Source: CBDDIP01 sp965229005
GTDB lineage: Bacteria > Actinomycetota > Acidimicrobiia > Acidimicrobiales > Ilumatobacteraceae
Direction: 5' to 3'
Assembly (NCBI GenBank): GCA_965229005.1
Contig: CBDDIP010000002.1
Span: 682,001-746,000 of the forward strand
DNA length: 64,000 bases
Below the pieces are notes generated by a model that was not told the DNA's origin, ran no database searches, and was given only the letters and a program-made list of their open reading frames with translations. The translations under genes and the position numbers were made by a program. Every line of letters starts with the position of its first letter. Position 1 is the stretch's first letter. Shown here piece by piece: positions 37,980 to 47,149 of the stretch.

Positions 37980-38893
37980 GCGCCCGACTTCCCTGGCGTC
38001 GACGTTGGCGTGACGCGCCGATGGCCGCGGTGATGTTGATCCCGTCGCTGCTCGTGCTGTCGATCTTCGTCTTCTACCCGCTCGGTCGAGCGATCTGGTT
38101 GGGCCACCAGAAGTGCGACAACGCCGGCCGCGTCTGCAGCGATGCGGGTTGGGGCCAGTACTCGGACGTGTTCCTGTCCAGCCAGTTCCAGCACGCGCTC
38201 GGCAACACGTTCATCTTCGCCCTCCTCACCGTGCCCGCCGGCCTCCTGTTCGGCATCGGCCTGGCGATCCTCGCTGACAAGCAGCTGCGCGGCATCGGCA
38301 TCTTCCGCACGATCTTCTCCAGCACGGTGGCCACCAGCGTCGCCGTTGCGTCGCTCGTCTGGTTCGTGCTGCTGCAGCCGCAGATCGGTGTGCTGCCCGA
38401 CATCTTCGGCAAGTGGATCCCCGTGCTCAAGTCGCCCGGCGTGCTCAACGACGGCGGCACGGCGATGCCCGCGGTCGCGCTGAGCAGCATCTGGGCCGGC
38501 CTCGGCTTCACCTTCATCATCATCACGGCAGCGCTGCAGAGCGTGCCGAAGGAGCTCTACGAGAGCGCCTACGTCGACGGCGCCGGCGCGTGGACGCGCT
38601 TCACCAACGTCACCCTGCCGATGCTGTCGCCGACGATCCTGTTCGTCACCGTGGTGATGACCACCCGCGCCTTCCAGGCGTACGGCGAGATCGACCTGCT
38701 GACCCAGGGCGGGCCCGACAACGCCGGTCGACCCACGGAGACGCTGACCTACCTGATCTACGGCAGCCGCTCCACCGTGCCCAACGACATCGGGCTCAAG
38801 TCCGCGGTCGCGGTGCTGCTGTTCCTGATCCTCTTGCTGCTGGCCTTCGTGCAGTTCCGCAGCCTGGAGAAGCGGGTGCACTATGGCAACTGA
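37976..38893 (+). CDS. ABC sugar/glycerol-phosphate permease (UgpA type)
   Basis: A 305-residue permease with six membrane spans and the EAA loop (YESAYVDGAGAWTRFTNVTLPMLSPTI), the contact site for the ATPase. It starts at GTG 37976, overlapping the stop of the ATPase gene (GTGA). The segment FQAYGEIDLLTQGGPDNAGRPTETLTYLIYG is typical of UgpA-like permeases. It pairs with the permease gene that begins inside its last codons. Confidence 0.9.
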   Translation: MSARLPWRRRWRDAPMAAVMLIPSLLVLSIFVFYPLGRAIWLGHQKCDNAGRVCSDAGWGQYSDVFLSSQFQHALGNTFIFALLTVPAGLLFGIGLAILADKQLRGIGIFRTIFSSTVATSVAVASLVWFVLLQPQIGVLPDIFGKWIPVLKSPGVLNDGGTAMPAVALSSIWAGLGFTFIIITAALQSVPKELYESAYVDGAGAWTRFTNVTLPMLSPTILFVTVVMTTRAFQAYGEIDLLTQGGPDNAGRPTETLTYLIYGSRSTVPNDIGLKSAVAVLLFLILLLLAFVQFRSLEKRVHYGN

Positions 38894-39737
38894 CACCGGC
38901 GCCGCAGCGATCGATCGCTCCGCAGGGGCGAAGAAGTTCGGTCGCTACGTCCTGCTGATCGTCGTCGCCGCCATCGTCCTCGCGCCGATCTACGCGATCC
39001 TGATGCAGGCGCTGAAGACCGGCCGCGACTCGATCGACCACCCGCGCTCGCTGCTGCCGGTCGATCTGACCTTCGGCACGTTGAGCAAGGCATGGACCGA
39101 GGGCGACCTCGGCACGTTGCTGCGCAACAGCATCGTCATGTCGGTGCTCGTCACCGTCGGCGTCGTCGCCACCTCGCTGCTGTCCGCCTTCGCCTTCGCC
39201 TTCCTGGAGTTCCCGGCGAAGAAGTTCCTGTTCGCCTTCTTCCTCGCCACGCTGCTCGTGCCGACCGAGGTGACGGTCCTGATCAACCAACGCACGATCG
39301 ACTCGTGGGGCTGGAAGAACTCGATGTTCGCCTTGGTCATCCCCCTGCTGGCCACCGGGCTCGGCACGTTCCTCGTGCGCCAGGTGTTCCTGCAGATCCC
39401 CACCGAGCTGCACGAAGCGGCCGCGCTCGACGGGGTCGGCCACATCCGCTTCCTGTGGGAGGTGGCGACGCCACTGAGTCGCCCCACACTGGGAGCATTG
39501 GGCTTGCTGACCTTCCTCGGCACGTGGAACCAGTACCTGTGGCCCCAAGCGGTCGTCGACGACGAAGCCCATCGCACCATCCAGATCGGACTGAAGAGAT
39601 TGTCGAACGCATCCATCAACAACCTGAACCTGGTCACCGCCGGCACGGTCATCGCCGCGGTCCCCATCTTCGCCATGCTCATCGCCTTCCAACGCCAGTT
39701 GGTCCGCGGCCTGACCGCCGGGGCGGTGAAGGGCTGA
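38883..39737 (+). CDS. ABC sugar/glycerol-phosphate permease (UgpE type)
   Basis: A 284-residue permease with six spans. The EAA loop reads LHEAAALDGVGHIRFLWEVATPLSRPTL, and FLGTWNQYLWPQAVV is the usual UgpE-family motif. It overlaps the upstream permease by 11 bases and its stop overlaps the ATG of the binding-protein gene (TGATG). Confidence 0.9.
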   Translation: MATDTGAAAIDRSAGAKKFGRYVLLIVVAAIVLAPIYAILMQALKTGRDSIDHPRSLLPVDLTFGTLSKAWTEGDLGTLLRNSIVMSVLVTVGVVATSLLSAFAFAFLEFPAKKFLFAFFLATLLVPTEVTVLINQRTIDSWGWKNSMFALVIPLLATGLGTFLVRQVFLQIPTELHEAAALDGVGHIRFLWEVATPLSRPTLGALGLLTFLGTWNQYLWPQAVVDDEAHRTIQIGLKRLSNASINNLNLVTAGTVIAAVPIFAMLIAFQRQLVRGLTAGAVKG

Positions 39738-41242
39738 TGCGTCGCCGTCTGGCTCTCGCCACGCTCACCGCCGGTGCCCTGCTGGCCGCTGCCTGCTCGG
39801 GCGGCGACTCGATCAGCGACGCCGGCGATCGCGACACCGTGGCCCCCACCACGACCGTCGCATCCGATGGCACCACGCTGCCCGGCGACACCACCATCGC
39901 TCCCACCACGACGGCCACCCCGCTCGACAGCCTGCCGGCATGCGACACGTCCGCGCTCGACAGCGTGACGAGCCCGGTGAACATCACGTTCTGGGGTGGC
40001 ATGGGCACCGACCCGTACACCACCGAGCTGCAGAAGCTGACCGACGACTACAACGCCGGCCAGGACAAGGTCAAGGTCAACCTCATCGGTCAGGACTCGT
40101 ACGAGAACGTGATCACCAAGTACCTCGACAGCGACCAGGGCAGCCGTCCCGAAGTTGCGCAGATGCCGGAGTACATGGTGCAGAACGTGGTCGACCTCGG
40201 CAGCTCGGTGCCGGTGGAGCAGTGCATCAAGTCCAGTGGGTTCGACACGTCCTCGTTCATCCCCGGCGCGCTGCAGGCCTACAGCACCGGTGGCGTGCAG
40301 TGGTCGATGCCGTTCAACATCAGCGACCCGGTGCTCTTCTACAACAAGAAGGTGTTCATCGCCGCCGGGCTCGACCCCGACAAGCCGCCGACGACGCTCG
40401 ACGAGCTGCGCGAGTACAGCCAGCAGATCGTCGACAGCGGCGCAGCGAAGTACGGCATCGCCCTCGACTCCGGCTTCGACTCCGGCGGCGGCTGGTTCCT
40501 CGAGCAGTGGTTCGCCAAGCTCGGCCAGTACTACGCCGACAACGACAACGGTCGCAGCGCCAAGGCGACGAAGGTGCTCTACGACAACGCCGAGGGCGTC
40601 GACCTGTTGACGCAGCTGCAGTCGATGATCAACGACGGCCTCGCCGTCAGCGTCGGCGACAACCCGGGCGGCATCGACAACCTGTTGAAGATGGCCGACG
40701 CCACCGAGCCGGCGGCGATGACCATCGCCTCATCGGCCTCCATCGGCGGCGTGCTCGCGGTGCTCGCCGGCGGTCAGTTCCCGCAGATCGACGCCACGGA
40801 TGTCGGCGTCGGGCCGATGCCGGGCCCCGGCGGCCCCGGTGCGCTCGTCGGTGGTGCCTCGCTGTGGATCAAGGACGGCGACCCGGCCAAGGTCGCCGCA
40901 GCGTGGGACTTCGTGTCGTTCCTCGTCGGTGCGCAGCAGCAGAGCGAGTGGTCGTCGATCACCGGCTACATCGCCGTTCGTGACGACGCCCGCGAGCTGG
41001 ATCCGCTGAAGACCACGCTGGCCAACGACCCGCGCTTCGCCGTCGGGCTCGACCAGCTCCTCGCCGCCCCGGACGCGCCGACCTCGGCCGGCCCGGTGAT
41101 CGGTCCGCTGAGCGAGGTCCGCAAGGTCACCGCCGGCGCCGTTGCCAAGATCTTCGCCGGCGCCGACCCGCAAGCGACCCTGAGCGAAGCCGCCGCCGAA
41201 GCCAACCGCCTCATCGCCGACTACAACGCTCGCAACCCCTGA
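39737..41242 (+). CDS. ABC transporter substrate-binding lipoprotein (UgpB type)
   Basis: A 501-residue binding protein. The lipoprotein signal is MRRRLALATLTAGALLAAAC, with Cys as the lipid anchor. A Thr-rich linker of about 45 residues follows, then the cluster B solute-binding fold (VNITFWGGMGTDPYTTELQKLTDDYN ... VLFYNKKVFIAAGLDPDKPPTTLDEL). It should capture sn-glycerol-3-phosphate or a glycoside outside the membrane and pass it to the two permeases. A type B palindrome begins eight bases after its stop and may end the operon transcript. Confidence 0.9.
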   Translation: MRRRLALATLTAGALLAAACSGGDSISDAGDRDTVAPTTTVASDGTTLPGDTTIAPTTTATPLDSLPACDTSALDSVTSPVNITFWGGMGTDPYTTELQKLTDDYNAGQDKVKVNLIGQDSYENVITKYLDSDQGSRPEVAQMPEYMVQNVVDLGSSVPVEQCIKSSGFDTSSFIPGALQAYSTGGVQWSMPFNISDPVLFYNKKVFIAAGLDPDKPPTTLDELREYSQQIVDSGAAKYGIALDSGFDSGGGWFLEQWFAKLGQYYADNDNGRSAKATKVLYDNAEGVDLLTQLQSMINDGLAVSVGDNPGGIDNLLKMADATEPAAMTIASSASIGGVLAVLAGGQFPQIDATDVGVGPMPGPGGPGALVGGASLWIKDGDPAKVAAAWDFVSFLVGAQQQSEWSSITGYIAVRDDARELDPLKTTLANDPRFAVGLDQLLAAPDAPTSAGPVIGPLSEVRKVTAGAVAKIFAGADPQATLSEAAAEANRLIADYNARNP

Positions 41243-41249
41243 CCCACAG

Positions 41250-41298
41250 GATCTCGGACGGTTCCGTGTCGGAAAGCGTCACGGAGCCGTCAGAGATC
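41250..41298. repeat. Type B palindrome (copy 3), left bracket of a DUF559 gene
   Basis: A 49-base imperfect palindrome from GATCTCGGACGG to CGTCAGAGATC around centre TCGGAAAGCG; 19 of 23 arm positions pair. It overlaps the last codons and the stop (TGA on the minus strand, 41279-41281) of the DUF559 gene. Its twin is at 42267, just beyond the other end of that gene, in the same orientation. Confidence 0.8.
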
Positions 41299-42220
41299 GC
41301 TTCGCGATCGGAACGGTCGGCGCCCACTGCTCGACCATGGCGACGATGCGGGCGGCCACTTTCGCGGGTTGCTTGGTGAGCTGGTTCCAGGTGAAGCGCA
41401 ACACCACCCAACCCGCACTGAGGAGCTCGGCATCTCGTACTCGATCGCGCTCGAACTGCTTGGGGTCGAGGTCGTGCTGACGTCCGTCGCACTCGAGGAC
41501 GATCGGCGTTCCATCGATGCGGAAGTCCACCTCCCAGCCGAGGATCCGCTCGTGGAACGTCATCGCCGGGAGACCGAACCGGTTGGCCAGCTCCTGCATC
41601 TTGGTCTCCATCGTGCTGTCGGCGATCTTCAGCGCCAGCGGGTACCGGTCAAGGGCAGCGCGGAGCGCAACGACGCCGGTGCGGCCTTGCTTTGCGTGTC
41701 CGTGGAGCGCATTGAAGATCGCCTGCGGACGGGCAAGCCGAGCGATGATGATCTTCTCCATCACCGAGTACACCTCGTCGGTGGATGCCACGGCACCGAG
41801 GTCGATCAACGTGCGCAGAGGTGTGGTGACGGGGATGACGCCGCGCATCGTTCGTTGGAAGTTGCGGAGATCGGTGGGGCGGTGCAGCACGACACCTTCG
41901 AGCGACGGGTGTCGACCACGCCGAGCGACGGCGACGTCGACCAGCTCGGAGCTCGATGAGTGGTCGACCCACAGCTGCGCGGCCGAGATGTGCGAAGCCA
42001 TCCCGCCGGATCCGACGGCCCAAGCGGCGGCGAGGATCGCCTGATCCCTGCTCCTCGGCGCGCCGGGCAGGCGACAGACCCCCGGGAACAGCGGGATCAG
42101 CCGCCCGGTGGCGATCGCTCGATACCACGCCCGTGGGGACAGCCCCAGGCGCTCGGCGATCGCTCGGGTGATCAGCCCGTGGTGCGTTCCTGCAAAGGCG
42201 TCGATCGTGTTGGTGCGCAC
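41279..42220 (-). CDS. AbiEi-N-like/DUF559 Vsr-type endonuclease-domain protein (copy 1)
   Basis: A 313-residue protein. The N-terminus (HHGLITRAIAERLGLSPRAWYRA, RLIPLFPGVCRLPG) is the wing-helix domain found in AbiEi-type proteins. The C-terminus is a DUF559 domain with a PD-(D/E)XK-like core (GWEVDFRIDGTPIVLECDGR, QFERDRVRDAELLSAGWVVLRFTW), related to Vsr nick endonucleases. GTG 42220 aligns exactly with the start of the paralogue at 57662. A pair of type B palindromes brackets the gene, and the left one encodes its last residues (KRSLTAP) and stop. The role is unknown; defence or repeat mobility are both possible. Confidence 0.8.
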   Translation of the reverse strand: MRTNTIDAFAGTHHGLITRAIAERLGLSPRAWYRAIATGRLIPLFPGVCRLPGAPRSRDQAILAAAWAVGSGGMASHISAAQLWVDHSSSSELVDVAVARRGRHPSLEGVVLHRPTDLRNFQRTMRGVIPVTTPLRTLIDLGAVASTDEVYSVMEKIIIARLARPQAIFNALHGHAKQGRTGVVALRAALDRYPLALKIADSTMETKMQELANRFGLPAMTFHERILGWEVDFRIDGTPIVLECDGRQHDLDPKQFERDRVRDAELLSAGWVVLRFTWNQLTKQPAKVAARIVAMVEQWAPTVPIAKRSLTAP

Positions 42221-42266
42221 ATCCACAAAGAACCGTGGGATCTGGCCCGCAGGGGAAAACACCCAG

Positions 42267-42315
42267 GATCTCGGACGGTTCCGTGACGGAAACCGTCACG
42301 GAACGGTCCGAGATC
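42267..42315. repeat. Type B palindrome (copy 4), right bracket of a DUF559 gene
   Basis: A nearly perfect palindrome: 22 of 23 arm bases pair around an AAA centre, from GATCTCGGACGG to CGGTCCGAGATC. It has the same orientation and flank (CAGGATCTC) as the copy at 41250. It lies in the divergent gap between the DUF559 gene and the cyclophilin gene. Confidence 0.85.
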
Positions 42316-42378
42316 TTCTGCGCCGGGGTCGGGCGAGTGGCTCGGGGTTGCGGACCTGGGTTGGCCGGGAGGCACGGG

Positions 42379-42384
42379 TAGCCT
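42379..42384 (+). promoter_or_regulatory. Leaderless-type -10 box of the cyclophilin gene
   Basis: TAGCCT ends seven bases before ATG 42392. The same TAGCCT with six-base spacing occurs before the polyprenyl synthase gene at 56571. Confidence 0.55.
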
Positions 42385-42391
42385 GGGCTGC

Positions 42392-42946
42392 ATGGCAACC
42401 CCTTTTCCCGCCCTTGATGGTTCCGCGCCCCGGCAGCAGACGTTCCCCGGCGAGCCCGAGATGGGCATCGACCCGTCGAAGCGCTACACGGCGACGATGG
42501 AGACCAGTCTCGGCACCATCGTCATCGCCCTCGACGCGATCAACGCACCACTCACGGTCAACAACTTCGTCTTCCTCGCCGCCCACCACTACTACGACGG
42601 CGTCATCTTCCACCGCATCATCAACGGCTTCGTCTGCCAGGGTGGCGACCCCACCGGCACCGGCACGGGTGGCCCCGGCTACCGCTTCAAGGACGAGCCG
42701 GTGAAGCAGCGCTACCAGCTCGGCTCGGTGGCCATGGCCAACGCCGGCCCGGACACCAACGGCAGCCAGTTCTTCCTCATCAGCGGTCCGAGCGGGGTCA
42801 ACCTGCCGCCGCAGTACAGCCACTTCGGGCAGATCGTGAAGGGCCTCGACGTGCTGGAGACGATGCAGAGCGTTGAAACCGGCCGCGGCGATCGCCCGAA
42901 GGACGACGTCGTCATCAACTCGGTCTCCATCACCGTTGCCGACTGA
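42392..42946 (+). CDS. Cyclophilin-type peptidyl-prolyl cis-trans isomerase
   Basis: A 184-residue cytoplasmic cyclophilin without signal peptide. The active-site pattern is intact: VIFHRIINGFVCQGGDPTGTGTGGPG with the catalytic Arg, then SVAMANAGPDTNGSQFFLI and YSHFGQIVKGLDVLE. The N-terminal 30 residues are an extension. It helps protein folding by isomerising prolyl bonds. Its 3' end overlaps the TTG start of the glycosylase gene. Confidence 0.93.
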   Translation: MATPFPALDGSAPRQQTFPGEPEMGIDPSKRYTATMETSLGTIVIALDAINAPLTVNNFVFLAAHHYYDGVIFHRIINGFVCQGGDPTGTGTGGPGYRFKDEPVKQRYQLGSVAMANAGPDTNGSQFFLISGPSGVNLPPQYSHFGQIVKGLDVLETMQSVETGRGDRPKDDVVINSVSITVAD

Positions 42947-44144
42947 GCGCCTGACGCTCAACCAAGCGCGACGTGTCGCGCTCGGCGCCCAAGGCTTCGC
43001 CGACCCGTGCCCCACCGGACGCGTCGATCGCCGCCACTTCCGCCGCGCCCTCGACCGGATGGGCCTCATCCAGATCGACTCGGTCAACGTGCTGGCGCGC
43101 AGCCAGGAGCTGACCCTCTTCGCCCGCCTCGGCGCGCACCCGCGCACGTTGATCCCCGATGCCGCGGATGCCGGCGAGCTGTTCGAGTACTGGGTGCACG
43201 AGGCGTCGCACGTCCCGTCCGAGCACCACCACCTCCACCGCTGGAAGATGGAGCGCGGTCACGAGCACGTGTGGCGCCACGTGCGCGAGCTGGCGAAGAA
43301 GAAGCCCGGCTTCGTCGAGATGGTGCTGGAGCGCGTCAGCGAGGGCCCGATCGTCGCCGGCGACGTGTCGCAGCGCGTCGGTCCGAAGGGGAGCTGGTGG
43401 GACTGGGACGACGGCAAGGTGGCGCTCGAGCACCTGTTCTGGACCGGGCAGGTCACCGCCCGCCGCCGGCGCAACGACTTCGCCCGCATCTACGAGCTGC
43501 CGGCGCACCGGCTGCCGGCCAGCGTCCTGGCGACGCCGGCCCTGCCCGAGCACGAGGCCCGCAAGGAGCTCCTCATGCTGGCCGCGCAGCACCACGGCGT
43601 GGGCACGCTCGTCGACCTGGCCGACTACCACCGCCAGAAGAACATGATCTGCAAGCCGCTCATCGCCGAGCTCGTCGAGGAAGGGCGGCTGCTGCAGGTG
43701 GAGGTGGCCGGCTGGAACCAGCCGGCGTACATGCACCCGCAGGCGAAGATCCCACGGCGCGTCGGCGCACGAGCGCTGTTGAGCCCGTTCGATCCCGTCG
43801 TGTGGAACCGCGATCGCGCCGAGCGGCTGTTCGGTTTTCACTACCGGATCGAGATCTACACCCCGCCGCCGAAGCGCATCTACGGCTACTACGTGCTGCC
43901 GTTCCTGCTGGGCGACGAGCTCGTGGCGCGCATCGACCTGAAGGCCGATCGCCAGAACGGTGCACTGCTCGTGCAGAGCTCGTTCGCCGAACCGGGCGTG
44001 CCGCCGGAGGTGATCGTCGGCGAGCTGGCCGACGAGCTGCGAGCGATGGCCGACTGGCTGGAGCTCGACCGCGTGCAGGTGCAGCCGCGTGGTGATCTTG
44101 CGTCCACCTTGACGAGGGCCGTCGCTCAGTACGCTCGCCCCTGA
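42936..44144 (+). CDS. YcaQ/AlkZ-family DNA glycosylase (crosslink repair type)
   Basis: A 402-residue protein starting at TTG 42936 within the end of the cyclophilin gene. The family catalytic QxD motif is present in LIQIDSVNVLARSQ. Winged-helix segments (GPIVAGDVSQRV) and FEYWVHEASHVPSEHHHLHRW follow, with the late FDPVVWNRDRAERLFGFHYRIEIYTPPPKRIYGYYVLPFLLGD that is typical of the family. In E. coli and Streptomyces these enzymes unhook DNA interstrand crosslinks. Its stop overlaps the next start (TGATG). Confidence 0.88.
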   Translation: MPTERLTLNQARRVALGAQGFADPCPTGRVDRRHFRRALDRMGLIQIDSVNVLARSQELTLFARLGAHPRTLIPDAADAGELFEYWVHEASHVPSEHHHLHRWKMERGHEHVWRHVRELAKKKPGFVEMVLERVSEGPIVAGDVSQRVGPKGSWWDWDDGKVALEHLFWTGQVTARRRRNDFARIYELPAHRLPASVLATPALPEHEARKELLMLAAQHHGVGTLVDLADYHRQKNMICKPLIAELVEEGRLLQVEVAGWNQPAYMHPQAKIPRRVGARALLSPFDPVVWNRDRAERLFGFHYRIEIYTPPPKRIYGYYVLPFLLGDELVARIDLKADRQNGALLVQSSFAEPGVPPEVIVGELADELRAMADWLELDRVQVQPRGDLASTLTRAVAQYARP

Positions 44145-45289
44145 TGTCGGATCTCCCGGTGCTGCCCGAGCGAATGCCTCGCTGGGCGTGGAAGGTCGTC
44201 GGCCTGTTCTGGCTCGGCTTCTTGGCCACCGTGCTGGCCCGCAGCGTGTTCAACAGCCTGTGGGGGCTGTTGATGCTGCTGCTCGTGTCGCTGTTCCTGT
44301 CGCTGGCGATCGAGCCCGGTGTCAACCGCCTGGCCCGTCGCGGATGGAAGCGGGGCAGTGCGACGGCGGTGATCCTGGTCGGCGTCGTCGTGGCCGGCAT
44401 CGTGTTCGTCGTCGCCATCGCCACGCTCGTCGGGCAGCAGATCGCCGATGTGCTCGGCGACTCGGGCAAGACGATCACCCGTGCGGTGAACTTCCTCAAC
44501 GACACCTTCGGTTCGCACATCGATGCGAAGGAGGTGATCAAGTCGATCAACGACGAGGACGGTGCGGTGCAGAAGTTCATCCGCAGCCAGCAGGGTCGCG
44601 CCGTCGACCTCTCGGTCGCCGCCCTGGGCTTCATCGTGCAGGCGCTGTCGGTGCTGCTGTTCACCTTCTACCTCGTCGCCGACGGGCCGAAGATGCGTCG
44701 AGCGATCTGCAGCCGCCTGCCGGCGGAGCGCCAACGTCGGGTGCTCAACGGCTGGGAGCTGGCCATCGACAAGACCGGCGGGTACCTCTACTCGCGGGCG
44801 CTGCTGGCGGGCCTCTCGGCGGTCGCCCACTGGGTGATCCTGCAGGCGCTCGGCACGCAGGCCCCCGTGGCGCTGGCCCTGTGGGTGGGCATCGTCAGCC
44901 AGTTCCTGCCGGTCGTCGGTACGTACATCGCCGGCGCGTTGCCGGTGATCATCATGTTCATCGACTCGCCGTTCAAGGCGCTGATCGTCCTGATCTTCGT
45001 CATCCTCTACCAGCAGGTGGAGAACTACCTCTTGCTGCCGCGCATCACCGCCCGCACGATGGACCTGCACCCTGCCATCGCCTTCGGCTCGGCGATCGCC
45101 GGCGCGGCCGTGCTCGGTGCCGTGGGCGCGGTGTTGGCAATTCCCGCGGCGGCGATGTTGCAGGCGGTGCTCAGCAGCGCGGGCGAGCGACACGAGGTGG
45201 TGGAGACGCGCCTCACCGTCCTGCCGGTCCGCCGAACGCGAGGGCAGCGCCGCGCCCTGCGCAAGCAGTCGAGCGATGGCGACGCCTGA
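44144..45289 (+). CDS. AI-2E family transporter/permease
   Basis: A 381-residue membrane protein with about eight hydrophobic segments. It has the family region IEPGVNRLARRGWKRGSATAVILV near the N-terminus and the C-terminal FLPVVGTYIAGALPVIIMFIDSPFKALIVLIFVILYQQVENYLLLPRI, which is diagnostic. Family members export small molecules or move sodium; the substrate here is unknown. Its last 14 bases overlap the asparaginase gene. Confidence 0.9.
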   Translation: MSDLPVLPERMPRWAWKVVGLFWLGFLATVLARSVFNSLWGLLMLLLVSLFLSLAIEPGVNRLARRGWKRGSATAVILVGVVVAGIVFVVAIATLVGQQIADVLGDSGKTITRAVNFLNDTFGSHIDAKEVIKSINDEDGAVQKFIRSQQGRAVDLSVAALGFIVQALSVLLFTFYLVADGPKMRRAICSRLPAERQRRVLNGWELAIDKTGGYLYSRALLAGLSAVAHWVILQALGTQAPVALALWVGIVSQFLPVVGTYIAGALPVIIMFIDSPFKALIVLIFVILYQQVENYLLLPRITARTMDLHPAIAFGSAIAGAAVLGAVGAVLAIPAAAMLQAVLSSAGERHEVVETRLTVLPVRRTRGQRRALRKQSSDGDA

Positions 45290-46232
45290 CGCATTCGTCC
45301 CGGTGGCGATCACCCGGCGCAGCGACTTCGACGAGTCGGTGCACTTCGGCGCCGTCGTCGGATTCGCCGCGGATGGATCGGTCGCCTACGAGCTCGGCGA
45401 CTCGACGGTCGGGATCTACCCGCGCTCTGCGCTGAAGCCGATGCAGGCGCTGGCGATGGTCCGCGCCGGTCTCCGGTTGCCGCCCGACCTGCTCGCCCTC
45501 GTGTGCGCGAGCCACGACGGGACGCCCGATCACGTCGCCGGCGTGCGTCGCATCCTCGCCAGCGCGGGGCTCGACGAGACGGCGCTCGGCAACACGGCCG
45601 ACCTGCCGATCAACCGCGGCGCCGCAGAGGCGATCATCCGCGACGGCGGCACGCGTCGGGCGATCACGATGAACTGCAGCGGCAAGCACAGCGGCATGCT
45701 CGCCACGTGCGTGCACCAGGGCTGGCCGGCCGATGCGCGCTACCTCGACGTCGATCATCCGCTGCAGCAGGCGATCATCGCCACGCTCGACGAGATCGGC
45801 GAGGCGGCACACCTCCACATCGGCGTCGACGGCTGCGGAGCACCGACGCACGCGATGACGTTGCTGGCGCTGGCCCGGTCGTTCGCCGCGATCGCCGGCG
45901 GCCGCGCGGGCGACGCCGGTGCAGCGGTGTTCGAAGCGATGACGGGCAACCCGGTGATGGTCGGCGGACCCCGCCGCGACGTGACGCTGCTGATGCAGCA
46001 CGTGCCGGGGTTGATGGCCAAGGACGGCGCCGACGGCGTGTTCGCCGCAGCGATGCCCGACGGTCGAGCGGTGGCATTGAAGATCGCCGACGGCGGCGAC
46101 CGTGCCCGCGCTCCCGTCATGCTCGCCGCGTTGGAGGCCATCGGTGTCGACACCGCGGACGCCGAGCCGCACGTCCGTCAGCTGATCATCGGCCACGGCC
46201 ACCCGGTCGGCGAGGTGCGGGCCGTCGGATGA
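45276..46232 (+). CDS. Asparaginase II-family protein (Rhizobium AnsA-II type)
   Basis: A 318-residue enzyme of the asparaginase II family distinct from E. coli types: YELGDSTVGIYPRSALKPMQALAMV, then CASHDGTPDHVAGVRRIL, then TMNCSGKHSGMLATC, and HIGVDGCGAPTHAM. The SxxK-like pair (SGKHSG and RSALKP) is conserved. It hydrolyses L-asparagine to aspartate and ammonia. It overlaps the AI-2E gene before it, and its stop overlaps the MBL hydrolase start. Confidence 0.88.
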   Translation: MATPDAFVPVAITRRSDFDESVHFGAVVGFAADGSVAYELGDSTVGIYPRSALKPMQALAMVRAGLRLPPDLLALVCASHDGTPDHVAGVRRILASAGLDETALGNTADLPINRGAAEAIIRDGGTRRAITMNCSGKHSGMLATCVHQGWPADARYLDVDHPLQQAIIATLDEIGEAAHLHIGVDGCGAPTHAMTLLALARSFAAIAGGRAGDAGAAVFEAMTGNPVMVGGPRRDVTLLMQHVPGLMAKDGADGVFAAAMPDGRAVALKIADGGDRARAPVMLAALEAIGVDTADAEPHVRQLIIGHGHPVGEVRAVG

Positions 46233-47149
46233 GCGCGATCCCGTTCGTCACGCTCGACGCGCCCGACTACGGGCACGTGCACGAGGTGGCGCCGCTCGTG
46301 CGCAGGTTGATCGCCGAGAACCCGTCGAAGTTCACGTACCACGGCACCGGTACGTACATCGTCGGGCGCGGGGACGTCGCCGTCATCGATCCCGGCCCGA
46401 TCCTCGACGCGCACCGCAACGCGCTGGCGCGTGCGCTCGAAGGCGAGCGCGTGCGCGCCATCCTGGTCACCCACTGCCACGCCGATCACTCGCCGCTCGC
46501 CGCGTGGCTGCGCGAGGAGACGGGCGCGCCGACGATCGCCTTCGGTCCGCACGGCGCAGTCGAGGACGACGACGAGCCGGTCGATGACGGTGTGACGGTG
46601 GAGGAGACGACGGACACCGCGTTCGAACCGGACGTGCGACTGGCCGACGGCGAGGTCGCCGCGCTCGGCGACGGCTGGACGCTGCGCGGTGTGTTCACGC
46701 CGGGGCACACGTCCAACCACATGTGCTTCGCCTTCGACGAGCAGCGCGGGCTGTTCACCGGCGACCACATCATGGGCTGGAGCACGACCGTGATCGCCCC
46801 ACCCGATGGCGACATGCGCGCCTACTTCGACTCGCTGGCCAAGGTGCAGGGCCGTGACGACGCGGTGCTGTGGCCGACCCACGGTGCACCGGTGACCGAG
46901 CCGCGGCCGTTCCTCGATGCCTTCCTCGCGCACCGGCTGGATCGTGAGGCGCAGGTGCTGGCCATCGTTCGCTCCGGCGTGGCCGAGGTGCCCGAGATGG
47001 TCAAGGTGCTCTACGCCGAGGTGCGCGAGGAGCTGCACAAGCCGGCAGCGCGCAGCGTGCTGGCCCACCTCGTGAAGCTCGTCGGCGACGGCCTCGTCGT
47101 GTGCGACACTGACCCGGCACGGGCGACCTCGCGGTTCGATCCGGTCTGA
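46229..47149 (+). CDS. Metallo-beta-lactamase-fold hydrolase
   Basis: A 306-residue MBL enzyme. The metal motif THCHADHSP, then FTPGHTSNHMCF, then FTGDHIMGW and a later His (PTHGAP) give the full two-zinc ligand set. A C-terminal winged-helix-like region (LAIVRSGVAEVPEMVKVLYAEVREELHKPAARSVLAHL) is typical of LACTB2-like hydrolases, some of which cut RNA or thioesters. It is last in a coupled run of genes from the cyclophilin gene onwards. Confidence 0.9.
   Translation: MSAIPFVTLDAPDYGHVHEVAPLVRRLIAENPSKFTYHGTGTYIVGRGDVAVIDPGPILDAHRNALARALEGERVRAILVTHCHADHSPLAAWLREETGAPTIAFGPHGAVEDDDEPVDDGVTVEETTDTAFEPDVRLADGEVAALGDGWTLRGVFTPGHTSNHMCFAFDEQRGLFTGDHIMGWSTTVIAPPDGDMRAYFDSLAKVQGRDDAVLWPTHGAPVTEPRPFLDAFLAHRLDREAQVLAIVRSGVAEVPEMVKVLYAEVREELHKPAARSVLAHLVKLVGDGLVVCDTDPARATSRFDPV

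Noticed and set aside
41250..42315. A conventional insertion sequence around the DUF559 gene
   Set aside because: The flanking repeats are each palindromic and in the same orientation, not terminal inverted repeats; no target duplication is obvious and no transposase motif is present.
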